This document shows, one piece after another, positions 1-15,775 of a DNA stretch of 64,000 nt. Every line of letters begins with the position of its first letter. Within the stretch, counting starts at the first letter, position 1. This DNA comes from Gordonia hongkongensis (lineage in GTDB: Bacteria; Actinomycetota; Actinomycetes; Mycobacteriales; Mycobacteriaceae): the NCBI RefSeq assembly GCF_023078355.1, contig NZ_CP095552.1:4774001-4838000 (forward strand), read 5' to 3'. The notes under the pieces were generated by a model that saw only the letters and a list, made by a program, of their open reading frames with translations, was not told the origin of the DNA and made no database searches. The position numbers and the translations under genes were made by a program.

Positions 1-596
1 GCCCTCAGCGTCGGGACCCTGTGGTTGCTCGCCTCCGGTCTGATGTCGGTGGCCGCCACCAGCGATGCCCGCACCGAGGGCGCCGACCCGCTCCGCGACC
101 TGACCGCCGCCCGGATCCTCACCCAGCAGGCGCGGTCGGCCGAGACGCTCTCGCTCATCCGCCGCGGTGATCAGGGCGGTCTCGAGCGCAGCTTCTCCGC
201 GGCGACCAGCGAGATCGGCAACATCGTCGACGACGTCCGCGAGGGCACCGAAGACGGCGACAGCGCGGTCACCGGCGAACAACTGGACACGGTCACGGCG
301 GCGCTGACCGAGTGGCGCCGCACCGACGCCGCGGTCCGCCGCTACATCCAGACCGGCAACTTCGGTCTCGCGCGCCTGCACACCGTCGGCGACGGACCGG
401 ACAGTTCGGCCCGCGCCTACACCGCGGTGGACACCGCGCTGGTCGATGCGATCACGACTGCCCGGAACTCCTTCCGGGACGACATCAACACCGCGCAACG
501 GGTCCTCGGGTTCACCGGCACCGGCATCCTGCTGCTCACCGTCTTCGCCGGCGTCGCGGTCGTGGGCGGTCTCATCCCGCGCATCCGGGAGTACCG

Positions 597-600
<4 letters not shown>
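1..600 (+). CDS. glnX: GlnX-like membrane sensor, 5' end cut by the window
   Basis: Partial: the frame is open from base 1, so the true start lies outside the window; 199 residues are present. A hydrophobic segment at the very start is followed by about 140 residues of charged, Ala/Thr-rich extracytoplasmic-looking sequence. A second membrane helix (FTGTGILLLTVFAGVAVVGG) and a short basic tail close the protein. In M. tuberculosis the gene beside glnH-pknG is Rv0412c (GlnX), which passes the amino-acid signal from GlnH across the membrane to PknG. Gene order glnX-glnH-pknG is the same here. The stop overlaps the glnH ATG (ATGA), so the two are probably translationally coupled. Identification rests on position and topology more than on a motif. 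Confidence 0.8.
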
Positions 601-6038
<5,438 letters not shown>

Positions 6039-6186
6039 TGTCACCCCCGGAGACGATTGCACGAATACATGTTCGAGTGTAGACGCTATAGCGCTGGTGT
6101 GCAACGTTTTTCGTTGTCCATTCGCAGCGAGCATCTTGTCGGTGGCGCGTGGTAGGGCAGCCGATTCTCGCACCTGCGGCCGAGGA

Positions 6187-7389
6187 TCAGTCCGCCACCA
6201 CCGCCGCCGACTGCCGCGCGATGGCCAGCTCCTCATTGGTCGGAACCACAAGGACCTCTACCGCACTGTCATCCGCCGAGATGCGTCGGGCCTCCTTGCC
6301 ACGCACCGCGTTTCGCTCGTCATCGACGACAATCCCGAACCCTTCCAACCCCGCCAGCGCACGGGCGCGGACGACCGCGGAGTTCTCCCCCACACCGGCC
6401 GTGAAGGTGATGGCATCGACACGTCCGAGGGCGAAGGCGTAGGCACCGATATAACGGCGCAGGCGGTGGATGTAGACGTCGAAGGCGCGTCGGGCGGCGT
6501 CGTCACCGTTGTCCATCAGCTCGGTGATGGCGCGGAAGTCGTTCTCGCCGCACAGACCTCGAAGTCCCGAACGCTTGTTGAGCAGCGTGTCGATCTCGTC
6601 GACGGACAGGTTCGCCACCCGGTTCAGATGCAGGACCAGTCCGGGGTCGAGGTCACCGCTGCGGGTCCCCATCACCAGCCCCTCGAGCGGGGTCATCCCC
6701 ATCGACGTGTCGATCGGCTGCCCGCCCGCGATGGCCGACGCCGACGCGCCGTTGCCCAGGTGCAGCACGATCTGGTTCAGCGACGCCGGGTCGCGGTCGA
6801 GGAACTCGGCCACCCGACCGGAGACGTATTCGTGGCTGGTGCCGTGAAAACCGTAGCGGCGGATGGCATGTTCGTCGGCGACCGCGCGGTCGATCGCGTA
6901 TGTCGCCGACGCATCAGGGAGCCCGTGGAAGAACGCGGTGTCGAACACGGCCACCGAGGGGACGTCGGGGAGCAACTCCCGGGCCGCCAGGATGCCGACC
7001 AGGTTGGCCGGATTGTGCAGCGGCGCCAGCGGGGAGATCCGCTCGATCTCCGAGATCACCTCGGGGGTCACCACCGTCGGCTCGTAGAACGACCGGCCAC
7101 CGTGCACCACCCGATGTCCGACCGCGCTCAGTCCCGCGTCGGCCAGATCGGTTCCGTTGCCGGCGAAGAAGCGCTCCGCGCGTCGGACCGCGGCGAGGTG
7201 ATCGTCGAGTTCCAATGTCTCGGTGACCGTCTCACCATTCTGTTCGTGTGTCATCGACGAACCGGAGTCGCCGATCCGCTCCGCGATGCCCTCCGCGATC
7301 ACCGTGCCGTCCGCCGGTTGCACCAGTTGGTATTTCAGCGACGACGAGCCGGCGTTGAGCACCAGCACCGCACCCGACGCCCCGCTCAT
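6187..7389 (-). CDS. ackA: Acetate kinase
   Basis: Interconverts acetyl phosphate + ADP and acetate + ATP; with Pta it links acetyl-CoA and acetate in the cytoplasm. It has 400 residues, the usual length. The N-terminal phosphate-binding motif [12 protein letters not shown] and the later [12 protein letters not shown] and FHGTSHEYV motifs are intact. The ATG overlaps the pta stop by ATGA, so pta-ackA is a coupled operon as in most actinobacteria. The start is supported by the immediate NAGSSSLK motif. Confidence 0.97.
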   Translation of the reverse strand: MSGASGAVLVLNAGSSSLKYQLVQPADGTVIAEGIAERIGDSGSSMTHEQNGETVTETLELDDHLAAVRRAERFFAGNGTDLADAGLSAVGHRVVHGGRSFYEPTVVTPEVISEIERISPLAPLHNPANLVGILAARELLPDVPSVAVFDTAFFHGLPDASATYAIDRAVADEHAIRRYGFHGTSHEYVSGRVAEFLDRDPASLNQIVLHLGNGASASAIAGGQPIDTSMGMTPLEGLVMGTRSGDLDPGLVLHLNRVANLSVDEIDTLLNKRSGLRGLCGENDFRAITELMDNGDDAARRAFDVYIHRLRRYIGAYAFALGRVDAITFTAGVGENSAVVRARALAGLEGFGIVVDDERNAVRGKEARRISADDSAVEVLVVPTNEELAIARQSAAVVAD

Positions 7390-9572
7390 CGGGGACCCTC
7401 GGCCTCGGCGGAGGCGGCGTTCTCGGCGAGTGGGTCCACGCCCTCCTGCTGGGCCTGGATCGCGGTGATGGCGACCGTGTTCACGATGTCCGAGACGAGG
7501 GCGCCGCGGCTCAGGTCGTTGATCGGCTTGTTCAAGCCCTGCAGCACCGGACCGATCGCGACCGCGCCCGCGCTGCGCTGCACCGCCTTGTACGTGTTGT
7601 TGCCCGTATTGAGGTCGGGAAAGATCAGCACGGTCGCACGGCCGGCCACCGGCGAGTCGGGCATCTTGGTCTTCGCCACCGAGGGTTCCACCGCGGCGTC
7701 GTACTGGATCGGCCCCTCGACCAGCAGATCGGGTTGCCGCTCGCGTACGAGTTCGGTTGCGGTCTTGACCTTCTCGACGTCGGCACCCGATCCGGATGTG
7801 CCGGTGGAGTACGACAGCATCGCGACCCGGGGATCGATACCGAAGGCCGCGGACGTCTGCGCCGAGGAGATGGCGATGTCGGCGAGCTGTTCGTCGGACG
7901 GATCCGGGACGATGGCGCAGTCTCCGTACGCGAGCACCTTGTCGGCCAGGCACATGAAGAACACGCTCGACACGGTGGACACACCCGGTTTGGTCTTGAT
8001 GATCTCGAAGGCCGGCCGGATCGTGTGGGCCGTGGTGTGCGACGCCCCCGACACCATCCCGTCGGCGCGCCCGGTGTGCACCATCATCGTGCCGAAATAC
8101 GACACGTCCCGCATCTTCTCCTGTGCCCGTTCCAGATCCATACCCTTGTGCTTGCGCAGCTCGGTGTAGATCCGGGCGAACTCGTCGAGATACTCCGACT
8201 CGGCCGGGTCGATGACCGTGACGTCGGAGAGGTCGAGTCCGAGTTCGATGGAACGCTCGCGCACCGCTTCGGGATCACCGAGCAGAGTGAGGTCGGCAAC
8301 GCTGCGCCGCGCAAGCCTGTTGGCGGCCCGCAGGATCCGGTCATCGTCGCCCTCCGGTAACACGATGTGCTTTCGGTCGGCGCGCGCACGGGAGATCAGG
8401 CGGTACTCGAACATCTGCGGCGTCACCACGGTCGGCGTCGACACGTTGAGGTTGCGCATGACCTTCTCGGGGTCGACATGGGTCTCCATCATCGCCAGTG
8501 CGGCCTCGATCTTGTGTACCGAGCCCACCCCCACCTTGCCGCGCGTGTGAGCGGCGGTACGCGCGGTGTCGTAGGTGCCCTGCGGGCAGCTGATGATCGG
8601 CAGGGTCGGCTTCAACCCGCTCACCAGCGCCTCGATCATCGGGTGCGGTTTGAGTCCGCCGTTGAGGATGATGCCGGCGAGACGCGGGAAACCCTGTGCG
8701 GTGTTGGCGTTCACGAGTGCCAGGAGAACATCCGACCGGTCGGCGGGCGTGATGACCACGGTGCCGTCGGTGAGCCGCTCCAGGATGTGCTCGACGGTCA
8801 TGCCACCGACCATCACCCGGAGCGCCTCGCGGTCGAGCAATTCCTCGTCACCGCTGTACATCGTCGCGCCGAGCGCCTCCTTGAGCTCCCCCATCGTGGG
8901 GGCGAAGAGCACCGGCTCCTCGGGTAGGCACAGCGCCGGAATCCCGGTGCTGCGCAACTGGTCCCGGATCTCGTCGAGGCGGTCGGGGTCGCACCGGTTG
9001 GCAACCAGGGCGACGGGGGTGGCATGGGCAGCGGTCACCTCGGCGATCAGCCCCTCGGCCAGACCGTGCATCTCTTCCGGCGACCGGTCGATCGCCTTGA
9101 TCGCCAACACCATCGGCGCCGACAGATTCGCGGCGATCCGGGCGTTGTAGCTCAGCTCCGACGGGGTGCCGACGTCGGTGTAATCCGAACCGACGATGAC
9201 CACGCGGTCGCAGCGGGACTGGATGGCGTGAAAGCGCGCGACGATCTCGGCGACCGCACCTTCGGGATCGTTGTGCACCTCCTCGTAGGTGACACCGAGA
9301 CAGTCCTCGTACGGGAGGTCGGCGGATTCGTAGTCGAGGAGGAGATCGAGGATCGGATCACGATCCTCCGCGGCCGTCCGCGAGATCGGACGGAACACCC
9401 CGACCCGCCCGCCGGTCGCCGACAGCAGGGCCAGCAACCCCAGCGCGACGATGGACTTACCGGTCTCGCCTTCGGCCGAGGCGATGTAGATGCTGGTCGT
9501 GGGGTCGGCGACGATCTGATCCGCGCTCGCGGGTCCGTCGGCGTCGGCGGTCTGGACTCTATCCGTGGCCAT
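7386..9572 (-). CDS. pta: Phosphate acetyltransferase, long form
   Basis: Transfers acetyl between CoA and phosphate. About 728 residues in three parts: an N-terminal P-loop-like domain ([16 protein letters not shown]), a central DRTGG-type region ([11 protein letters not shown]...[10 protein letters not shown]), and a C-terminal PTA_PTB catalytic domain ([41 protein letters not shown]). The long form is typical of actinobacteria. I chose the ATG at 9572 (preceded by GGGGCGC); an ATG at 9584 is also possible. It is the first gene of pta-ackA and lies 54 bp downstream of the AgpS-like gene on the same strand, so a longer transcript is possible. Confidence 0.96.
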   Translation of the reverse strand: MATDRVQTADADGPASADQIVADPTTSIYIASAEGETGKSIVALGLLALLSATGGRVGVFRPISRTAAEDRDPILDLLLDYESADLPYEDCLGVTYEEVHNDPEGAVAEIVARFHAIQSRCDRVVIVGSDYTDVGTPSELSYNARIAANLSAPMVLAIKAIDRSPEEMHGLAEGLIAEVTAAHATPVALVANRCDPDRLDEIRDQLRSTGIPALCLPEEPVLFAPTMGELKEALGATMYSGDEELLDREALRVMVGGMTVEHILERLTDGTVVITPADRSDVLLALVNANTAQGFPRLAGIILNGGLKPHPMIEALVSGLKPTLPIISCPQGTYDTARTAAHTRGKVGVGSVHKIEAALAMMETHVDPEKVMRNLNVSTPTVVTPQMFEYRLISRARADRKHIVLPEGDDDRILRAANRLARRSVADLTLLGDPEAVRERSIELGLDLSDVTVIDPAESEYLDEFARIYTELRKHKGMDLERAQEKMRDVSYFGTMMVHTGRADGMVSGASHTTAHTIRPAFEIIKTKPGVSTVSSVFFMCLADKVLAYGDCAIVPDPSDEQLADIAISSAQTSAAFGIDPRVAMLSYSTGTSGSGADVEKVKTATELVRERQPDLLVEGPIQYDAAVEPSVAKTKMPDSPVAGRATVLIFPDLNTGNNTYKAVQRSAGAVAIGPVLQGLNKPINDLSRGALVSDIVNTVAITAIQAQQEGVDPLAENAASAEAEGPR

Positions 9573-9626
9573 GCGCCCCAGCATAGTGGCGGACGGACCG
9601 GGCAACCCCGGTCCCGGAGTCGGGCG

Positions 9627-11300
9627 TCAGAGGAGAATACCCGGATTGCACACACCGTCGGGATCGAGCGACGCCTTGACCGACCGCAACGCGTCCAGGG
9701 CCAGGGGCCCGATCTCGTCGTGGTACGCGTCACGGTGATCCCGCCCGACCGCGTGATGATGGGTGATGCTGGCACCGGACGCCCGGATCGCGGAATTGGC
9801 CGCGACTTTCGCCGCCCCCCACTGCGCCAGCGGGTCGTCGGCGAACGGTGCGACGACCGTGAAGTACAGCGAGGCACCCGACGCGTAGACGTGACTCACG
9901 TGGCACATGATCAGCGGCGGCGTACCCGAGGCAGTGAGCGAGTCCGTCAGCGCGGCCGTCACCGCGGCGCGCACGTCGTGCAGCCGCGACCAGAACGCGA
10001 CGGTCTCGAGCGTCTCGACCAACACCCCGGCATCGAGCAACGGGTCGCGAAGGTACGGTCCCGCGAAACGTCCTGTCCGCCAGGCCTCTCCGGGACCCTC
10101 CCCCAGCGCCCCGCCACCGGCGTCGATCAACACCGACGATGCCGCATCGCGTCGCCGCGCCACCTCGTCGGCCGCACCCTCGTACCCGGCGACGACCAGA
10201 CACCCGCCGCCATCGCCATCGCCATCGCCATCACCATCGCCCTCACCGCTCCCGGCGCCGGCGTCATCCGGCCCGCTCGCTTCGCTCCCGGCGCCGGCGG
10301 GATCAGCGAGATTCAACGCCGTCTCCACCTCGTCGGACAGCCGGAGCACCGTCGGCAGGGGACCGTCTTGGGCCAGCCGACGGAGAGCGGTCGCGCCCTC
10401 GGCGAACGAGGCGAACCGCCAGGCGTCGAAGACGCGGGTCGTCGGGGCCGGGCGGATACGGATCTGCACGCTCGTGATGACACCGAACACGCCCTCCGAC
10501 CCGAGGACGAGCTGACGCAGGTCGGGTCCGGCCGCCGACCGCGGCGCGGTACCGAGTTCGATGGTTCCGCGCGGAGTCGCCAACACGAGGCCCTCGACCA
10601 TCTCGTCGAAGCGCCCGTATCCGGCCGACGACTGGCCGGCCGAGCGAGTCGCGGCATAGCCACCGATCCCGGCGCCCTCATAGGACTGCGGGAAATGACC
10701 GATGGTCCAACCCTTCTCGCGCAGGAGCGCCTCGGCCGCGGGTCCGCGCAGACCGGCCTGCAGGGTCGCCGTCCGGGAGATCTCGTCGATCTCCACCACG
10801 CGGTCGAGGCGGCGCAGGTCGAGACTGATCACGCCGTCGAATCCGGCGCGGTCGGGTGTCAACCCACCCACCACGGATGTCCCGCCGGTGAACGGCACCA
10901 CCGCGATCCGTCGCTTCGAACACACCCGCAGGATCGCGACCACTTCCTCGTGGTCGCCCGGGTACACGACGAGGTCGGGCGCGTCGTCGGCGTCACCCGC
11001 GCGCAACCGCAGGGTGTCCGGGGTGGAGTACCCGCGCGTGTGCTGTACCCGTGTCGCGTCCGCGTCGGAGACGTGGTCGGTGCCGACGACAGCCGAGATC
11101 TCTTCGCGGACAGCAGCATCGACCGCCAACCGAGCCGGCGAGATGGTGTCCGGATCGACGCCGGCGTCGGTTTTCCGGTCCCCGGCCAGCGCAGCCGCGG
11201 CGCCGGGCAGTTCGGCCGTGCGCGCCGGGTCTCCCCAGCGCGGCCGAAGCATCCCCACGACGGGGATCGCGGTTTCGTCGGATCCGTGCTCGCCGGTCAT
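9627..11300 (-). CDS. FAD-binding oxidase resembling alkyldihydroxyacetonephosphate synthase (AgpS-like)
   Basis: VAO-type flavoprotein of 557 residues. The FAD-binding half shows VVPFTGGTSVVGG and the glycine-rich stretch GGYAATRSAGQSSAGYG. The C-terminal half has GASITHHHAVGRDH, matching the His-rich active-site motif of alkyl-DHAP synthases. Plants and animals use such enzymes for ether lipids; bacterial members of the family often have unknown substrates, so the exact reaction is uncertain. The ATG overlaps the upstream tetR stop (ATGA). A Gly/Asp run (GDGDGDGDGDG) preceded by AGSEASGP interrupts a variable loop near residue 350; it is encoded by a hexamer repeat and part of a dispersed repeat. 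Confidence 0.85.
   Translation of the reverse strand: MTGEHGSDETAIPVVGMLRPRWGDPARTAELPGAAAALAGDRKTDAGVDPDTISPARLAVDAAVREEISAVVGTDHVSDADATRVQHTRGYSTPDTLRLRAGDADDAPDLVVYPGDHEEVVAILRVCSKRRIAVVPFTGGTSVVGGLTPDRAGFDGVISLDLRRLDRVVEIDEISRTATLQAGLRGPAAEALLREKGWTIGHFPQSYEGAGIGGYAATRSAGQSSAGYGRFDEMVEGLVLATPRGTIELGTAPRSAAGPDLRQLVLGSEGVFGVITSVQIRIRPAPTTRVFDAWRFASFAEGATALRRLAQDGPLPTVLRLSDEVETALNLADPAGAGSEASGPDDAGAGSGEGDGDGDGDGDGGGCLVVAGYEGAADEVARRRDAASSVLIDAGGGALGEGPGEAWRTGRFAGPYLRDPLLDAGVLVETLETVAFWSRLHDVRAAVTAALTDSLTASGTPPLIMCHVSHVYASGASLYFTVVAPFADDPLAQWGAAKVAANSAIRASGASITHHHAVGRDHRDAYHDEIGPLALDALRSVKASLDPDGVCNPGILL
10203..10299. repeat. CATCGC hexamer microsatellite plus GAGCGAAGCGAG-core repeat inside the FAD oxidase gene
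   Basis: About five CATCGC-type hexamers (some CATCAC/CCTCAC) encode the Gly-Asp run on the minus strand. They sit beside CCGGCCCGCTCGCTTCGCTC (from 10268), which recurs with one mismatch at 28507 inside the DUF6153 gene and in the same reading frame. The hexamer can grow or shrink without breaking the frame. Confidence 0.8.
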
Positions 11301-11902
11301 CGGACCGGGCCCGGCCGGTTGCCGCCCGTCGGCGCGCCACCGCTCTCGGTGTCGTCTCGGACGATCGCCCGCACGACCAGTTCGGCGATCTGCTCGTCAC
11401 TCAGGAAGCTGTCGGGGATGAGCATGAGGGAGTAGATGGTGCGCACGAGGAACTCCGCGGCCCCCCGCGGGGTGGGGAACAGCTGGTCCCCGATCTCGGG
11501 TTCCAGATCGGGCAGGGCCTCCGACACGATCTGATGGATGAGCGTGGGCCCGGCCGAATCGTTGGTGGCGACGAGCGCGCGGACCACTTCCTCCGGCTCC
11601 TTGCGCAGCACGTACTGCAACGCGTCGTGGTTGCGGATGTAGGGCAGCACGTTCACCACCTGCGCGTGGATCTTGCCCGGGGCGTCGGGCGCGGTCGCCG
11701 ACCATTCGATCAACTTGACCCGCAGCAGCGACACCTCGCGTTCCACGATGGCCGTGACCAGCGCTTCGCGGCCGCCGAACATCCGGTAGGCGGTCGCCCG
11801 CGCCACCCCGGCGTGCCGGGCCACCGACGTCAGACTCAGCGTCTTGGCCCCGAACCGGGACACCAGCCCGACTCCGACATCCACCATGCGGTCACGATCC
11901 AT
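11297..11902 (-). CDS. TetR-family transcriptional regulator
   Basis: DNA-binding regulator of 201 residues, a normal TetR length. The N-terminal helix-turn-helix is SVARHAGVARATAYRMFGGREALV at residues ~23-46, and the C-terminal ligand domain is helical and unassigned. The ATG at 11902 sits at the usual distance from the HTH; a second ATG lies five codons in. It is translationally coupled to the AgpS-like oxidase downstream (ATGA overlap), which makes that gene the most likely target. It lies 17 bp below the secreted-protein gene, so it may also be transcribed from further upstream. Confidence 0.9.
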   Translation of the reverse strand: MDRDRMVDVGVGLVSRFGAKTLSLTSVARHAGVARATAYRMFGGREALVTAIVEREVSLLRVKLIEWSATAPDAPGKIHAQVVNVLPYIRNHDALQYVLRKEPEEVVRALVATNDSAGPTLIHQIVSEALPDLEPEIGDQLFPTPRGAAEFLVRTIYSLMLIPDSFLSDEQIAELVVRAIVRDDTESGGAPTGGNRPGPVR

Positions 11903-11919
11903 GCGAAAACCGTAGCGAA

Positions 11920-12519
11920 TCAGGATGCGGCGGGAACCGTCGTGGTGGTCGTCGTGGTCACGGCGCGCTCCGGTGCGGCGTCCTCGGTGGTCGGAGGTGT
12001 CGTGGTGATCTCGGCGGGGCCCTCCGGCTCGGATGACGTCGAAGGCGCCGACGGGACAGGCGCCGGTGACGTACGGCGGACCGAAGGCGTCGTACGCGCC
12101 GGCTCCGGCGTCTCGGCGCGCGCGGTGATCGTGGTCTGCCGGTCCACGCGGTCGGCGCCCGCACCGCCGCCGAGGCAATGGACGACGAAGGTCCTCGGCA
12201 CATTCGGGTACACCGACGCCGTGAGGGCCCCACGCGACCCCGGCCCCATCGTGGTGGCGGCCGTGGGATGGACCGCGCCGCTGGGTGTGAGGGTGCATTC
12301 CACCGCCGGATTGCGCGTCGCATTGTTGTAGAGACTGATCTGCAACCGGGTCCCGTCGACGCGGTACGAACACCCGGGGATCGGTCCGGAACCGGCGAGC
12401 GGTCCGCAGTTCACACTGGGCGACGCCGCGGGCGACTCCGAGTCGACAGCCAGAAGCGTTGTCGCCGTGGCGAAAGTCAGCGATCCGCCGATGGCGAGGC
12501 CGGCGACGAACTTGCGCAT
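11920..12519 (-). CDS. Secreted Thr/Pro-rich hypothetical protein
   Basis: Protein of 199 residues that I do not recognise. It begins with a signal-peptide-like MRKFVAGLAIGG followed by a hydrophobic, Thr-rich stretch. A compact domain of ~110 residues follows with four Cys (VNCGPL, GCSYRVDG, VECTLTP, VVHCLGG), spaced as for two extracellular disulfides. The last 65 residues are Thr/Pro/Ser-rich, ending in a run of Thr, as in mycobacterial mannosylated secreted proteins. The 5' end overlaps the 3' end of the upstream exporter gene by 43 bp. Confidence 0.75.
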   Translation of the reverse strand: MRKFVAGLAIGGSLTFATATTLLAVDSESPAASPSVNCGPLAGSGPIPGCSYRVDGTRLQISLYNNATRNPAVECTLTPSGAVHPTAATTMGPGSRGALTASVYPNVPRTFVVHCLGGGAGADRVDRQTTITARAETPEPARTTPSVRRTSPAPVPSAPSTSSEPEGPAEITTTPPTTEDAAPERAVTTTTTTTVPAAS

Positions 12520-13568
12520 GGCGATGTCTCCTCGGTTGCGGTCGTGCCGGAAACGCGTCGTATATCGGAGGGCGTCATCGTCGGCGACGACACGTCCAGG
12601 CTACGCGCCGACCGGCCCGTACGCGGCCTCATCCGCAGCAACCGCCGGGCGATGGCGACCCCGCCGAGACAGAGGAGTCCGCCGACGATGCCGACACCGG
12701 TGGGCAACTCGTCGAGCAGCGCCCACGACAGGACGATGACGATTGCGGGGACCACGAGGGTGGTGGCCGCCATCGCACTCGCATCAGTGCGGGCCAGCGC
12801 ATAGGCCCACGTGGAGAACGCGATCGCGGTCGGCCCGACCCCGAGGTAGATCACCGCCCAGATCGCCCCCGACTCGGCGCCGGACAGTTCGGTGACGGCC
12901 ACGGGGGCGAAGGGCGCGGTGGCCACGAGACCGGCGACCGCACCGAGCCAGGTCGCGGTCAGCGCGTCGACGCTGCGTAGGGCCGATTTCTGGATCAGCA
13001 CCCCGGTCGCGTACAGAACCGCCGCGCCGACCCCGAGCACGATGCCGAGCCAGTCGGCGTGCGCGTCCGCGGTGGCGGACCCGCCGACGGCGATCAGCAC
13101 CACACCAGCGAAGGCGATCGTCATACCGATCACGAGATGACGCGGAAACCCCTCTCCGAGAAACAGTCCCGCGGCGACGGCCACGAGGATCGGCGCCAGG
13201 TTCACCAGCAGCGCCGCGGTCCCGGCGTCGAGGTGACGCTCGGCCCAGTTCAGCAGGACGGTGTAACCCGCGAACCAGGCGACCCCGTACGCCGTCACCA
13301 GTGCGAGCGCACGGCCGCGCGGTAGCAGCGGACGGGCCGGCGCCCCGGTTGTCCGTGGGCGCAGACGTACCACCACCACGATGAGCGTCAGCGGGATCAC
13401 CGCCGCCAGCAACCGCAGGAACGCCATGGAACCCGGCGAGAACGTGTCACCGAGCGCGCGGATGCCGATGAACGCCGACGCCCACAGCACGACGGTGACG
13501 ACGGCGGCCAGAGCCGGCAGGGATGCGGTGGCGGACCCAGCCGATGCCGGTGTCGGGCGCGAGGACAT
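12477..13568 (-). CDS. EamA/DMT-superfamily permease
   Basis: Inner-membrane transporter of about 363 residues with ten predicted helices in two EamA repeats (first repeat opening AAVVTVVLWASAFIGIRALG, second at GIVLGVGAAVLYATGVLIQK). Family members export amino acids, nucleosides or other metabolites; the substrate here is unknown. A ~50-residue hydrophilic tail follows the last helix and overlaps the next gene. I used the ATG at 13568; a GTG at 13583 is possible. It is divergent from a LysR gene 96 bp away, the usual arrangement for a regulator and the exporter it controls. Confidence 0.88.
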   Translation of the reverse strand: MSSRPTPASAGSATASLPALAAVVTVVLWASAFIGIRALGDTFSPGSMAFLRLLAAVIPLTLIVVVVRLRPRTTGAPARPLLPRGRALALVTAYGVAWFAGYTVLLNWAERHLDAGTAALLVNLAPILVAVAAGLFLGEGFPRHLVIGMTIAFAGVVLIAVGGSATADAHADWLGIVLGVGAAVLYATGVLIQKSALRSVDALTATWLGAVAGLVATAPFAPVAVTELSGAESGAIWAVIYLGVGPTAIAFSTWAYALARTDASAMAATTLVVPAIVIVLSWALLDELPTGVGIVGGLLCLGGVAIARRLLRMRPRTGRSARSLDVSSPTMTPSDIRRVSGTTATEETSPCASSSPASPSADR

Positions 13569-13600
13569 GTGTTCCAGATTCACTCATCCGGCACTTCAGG

Positions 13601-13616
13601 ACAAGTGAATACTTGT
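13601..13616. promoter_or_regulatory. Perfect inverted repeat between the EamA and LysR genes
   Basis: ACAAGTGAATACTTGT: 6-bp arms around a 4-bp centre, in the 96-bp divergent intergenic region. It contains the AT-rich T...A dyad expected for a LysR box and is 49 bp before the lysR ATG. Probable operator for the adjacent LysR protein; inference from position and symmetry. Confidence 0.6.
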
Positions 13617-13664
13617 TCCGAACATTTCAGCGCCGCTGCACAGTCGCCGCGGTATCGTCGCTCC

Positions 13665-14564
13665 ATGGTCGACATCCACCGCCTCCGGGTTCTGCGCTCG
13701 GTCATCGGCGAGCAGTCCATCGGCGGAGCCGCGGCCTCGCTCGGATACACGCCGTCAGCGGTCAGCCAGCACATCGCCACCCTGCAGCGCGAGACCGGGT
13801 TGTCGCTGGTGGAGCGAGACGGTCGCGGCATCGTGCCCACCGAGGCCGGCACCATCCTGGCCCGCGAGTCCGACACCGTCTTCGAGCAGATCGCCCGTAT
13901 CGACGGTCTGATCTCGGAGCTGCGCGACGGCCGGCTCGGTCAGCTGCGCATCAACTACTTCGCCTCGGCGGGCGCCACCTGGATCCCGCCGATCGTCGCC
14001 ACCATCTCGCGCGAGTTCCCCGGATTGCGACTGGATCTCCGCCTCATCGAGCTGATGGGCCCGTCGTCGGCGGCACCCGACATCGAGATCTATGTCGAGG
14101 ACAGTCAACGCCCGTCCGCGGACGTGGCCGGGTTCGTCGGACGCCGGCTGACCACCGACCCGTATTCCGCTGTCGTACCCGTGGATTCAGCATGGGCGGC
14201 GCTGGAGTCGGTGACCCTGCGCGAACTGTCCCAGGTGCCGTGGGTCGACAACGACGTGGCGCGGGGACCCTGCCGGCAGGCAGTGCTCGACGCATGTACG
14301 TCGGTCGGTTTCGTACCCGACTTCAGCGTCGAGACCCAGGACTACCCGACCGCGATACGGTTCGTCGCGGCCGGGGTCGGACTCACCGTCGTCCCCCGGC
14401 TCGCGCTCGTCGACCTGCCGCCCGGCGTCACGGCAGTTCCCATCGTCGACCCGACGCCCGCACGCGAGGTGCGGGTCCGGGTACGACAGAGCGGACTCGA
14501 CCTGCCGCCCGTCCAACGGGTGCTCGAGATGCTCGACGCCGCTGTCGCGCAGGGGTTTTCGTGA
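13665..14564 (+). CDS. LysR-family transcriptional regulator
   Basis: Protein of 299 residues. The N-terminal winged HTH (SIGGAAASLGYTPSAVSQHIATLQRE, residues ~17-42) and the following LVERDGRGIVPTEAG are typical. A two-lobed periplasmic-binding-like effector domain begins near residue 90 (LRINYFASAGATWIPPIV). The ATG at 13665 places the HTH at the normal position; upstream codons are not protein-like. The divergent EamA exporter is its likely target. Its stop abuts the convergent fgd1 stop with no gap. Confidence 0.92.
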   Translation: MVDIHRLRVLRSVIGEQSIGGAAASLGYTPSAVSQHIATLQRETGLSLVERDGRGIVPTEAGTILARESDTVFEQIARIDGLISELRDGRLGQLRINYFASAGATWIPPIVATISREFPGLRLDLRLIELMGPSSAAPDIEIYVEDSQRPSADVAGFVGRRLTTDPYSAVVPVDSAWAALESVTLRELSQVPWVDNDVARGPCRQAVLDACTSVGFVPDFSVETQDYPTAIRFVAAGVGLTVVPRLALVDLPPGVTAVPIVDPTPAREVRVRVRQSGLDLPPVQRVLEMLDAAVAQGFS

Positions 14565-15575
14565 TCAGCCGAGCTTGCGCAGGCGCGGGGCGAGGTCGCG
14601 TTCGAAGTTCTCCAGGAACCGCTGCTGGTCGTGGCCGGGGGCGTGGAAGACGAGGTGGTTGAGTCCGGCGTCGGTGTAGAACTTGACCTTCTCGACGGCC
14701 TCGTCGGGGTCGGAGGAGACGATCCACCGCTTGGCGACCTGCTCGATCGGGAGCTCGTCGGCCAGCCGCTCCATCTCGGTCGAGCTGTTGACGCTGTGCT
14801 TCTGCTCCGGGGTCAGCGACAGCGGGGCCCAGAACCGGGTGTTCTCCAGCGCCAGTTCGGGATCGGGATCGTAGGAGATCTTGATCTCGATCATCTTGTC
14901 GATGGTGTCGACATCGCGCTCGGCCTTTGCCGCACCCTCGGCGACCGCGGGCAGCAGCTTCTCGGTGTAGAGCTCGGGCCCCTTGCCCGAGGTACAGATG
15001 AAACCGTCGCCGGCACGCCCGGCATAGCGTGCGACCACCGGCCCGCCGGCGGCGACGTAAACCGGGATCGGTTGCTCGGGAATGTCATACATGTAGGCGC
15101 CCTGCGTGTGGTAGTACTCGCCGTCGAAGTTGACCTCTTCGCCGGTCCACAGTTCGCGCATGAGTTTGATCGACTCGCGCAGGCGCGCGAAACGTTCCTT
15201 GAACTCCGGCCACTCTCCCTGGAACCCGGTCGCGCACTCGTTGAGCGCCTCGCCGGTGCCGACACCGAGCATGATGCGTCCGGGGTAGAGGCAGCCCATC
15301 GTGGCGAAGGCCTGCGCGATGACCGCGGGGTTGTAGCGGAAGGTCGGGGTCATGACCGAGGTGCCGATCTGCACGCGCTTGGTGCGCTCGCCGACCGCCG
15401 CCATCCAGGCCAGCGAGAACGGGGCGTGGCCGCCGTTGTGCCGCCAGGGCTGGAAGTGATCGCTCACCGCAACCGAATCCATGCCGTGCTCTTCGGCCGC
15501 GACCGCGATCTCCACCAGCTCGCGCGGATCGAACTGCTCCGCCGATGCCTTGAAACCGAGCTTGAGTTCTGCCAT
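14565..15575 (-). CDS. fgd1: F420-dependent glucose-6-phosphate dehydrogenase
   Basis: Oxidises glucose-6-phosphate to 6-phosphogluconolactone while reducing cofactor F420, supplying F420H2 to Ddn-type enzymes such as the one at 26787. Luciferase-like TIM barrel of 336 residues, the same length as M. tuberculosis FGD1. Known active-site residues fall at the same numbers: His40 and Trp44 (DHFQPWRH) and Glu109 ([10 protein letters not shown]). The ATG at 15575 has AAAGGAG eight bases upstream; the ATG two codons before it is too close to that site. In M. tuberculosis fgd1 adjoins pta; here five genes lie between them. Confidence 0.97.
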   Translation of the reverse strand: MAELKLGFKASAEQFDPRELVEIAVAAEEHGMDSVAVSDHFQPWRHNGGHAPFSLAWMAAVGERTKRVQIGTSVMTPTFRYNPAVIAQAFATMGCLYPGRIMLGVGTGEALNECATGFQGEWPEFKERFARLRESIKLMRELWTGEEVNFDGEYYHTQGAYMYDIPEQPIPVYVAAGGPVVARYAGRAGDGFICTSGKGPELYTEKLLPAVAEGAAKAERDVDTIDKMIEIKISYDPDPELALENTRFWAPLSLTPEQKHSVNSSTEMERLADELPIEQVAKRWIVSSDPDEAVEKVKFYTDAGLNHLVFHAPGHDQQRFLENFERDLAPRLRKLG

Positions 15576-15775
15576 GTCCATCGCTCCTTTGCCACCGGCC
15601 CTCACCCGCCGGCGCGGGCCGGTCTGCGGAGTCGGCCCCATCGTCGTGTGACCTCGCATACCAACGTAGAGCATGCGGACAGACGCCGACGTCGGGAGCC
15701 GGACGGGACCTCAGCCGGCCGGGGCGACCCAGCATGTTCGCACTCGGGATTCCTCTGGCAGCGAACAAGCTGGAC

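Noticed and set aside
9024..11435. Long rightward open frame of 803 codons opposite pta and the FAD oxidase
   Set aside because: Arg/Gly/His-rich with no domain; it mirrors two clearly real genes on the other strand and results from high GC content.
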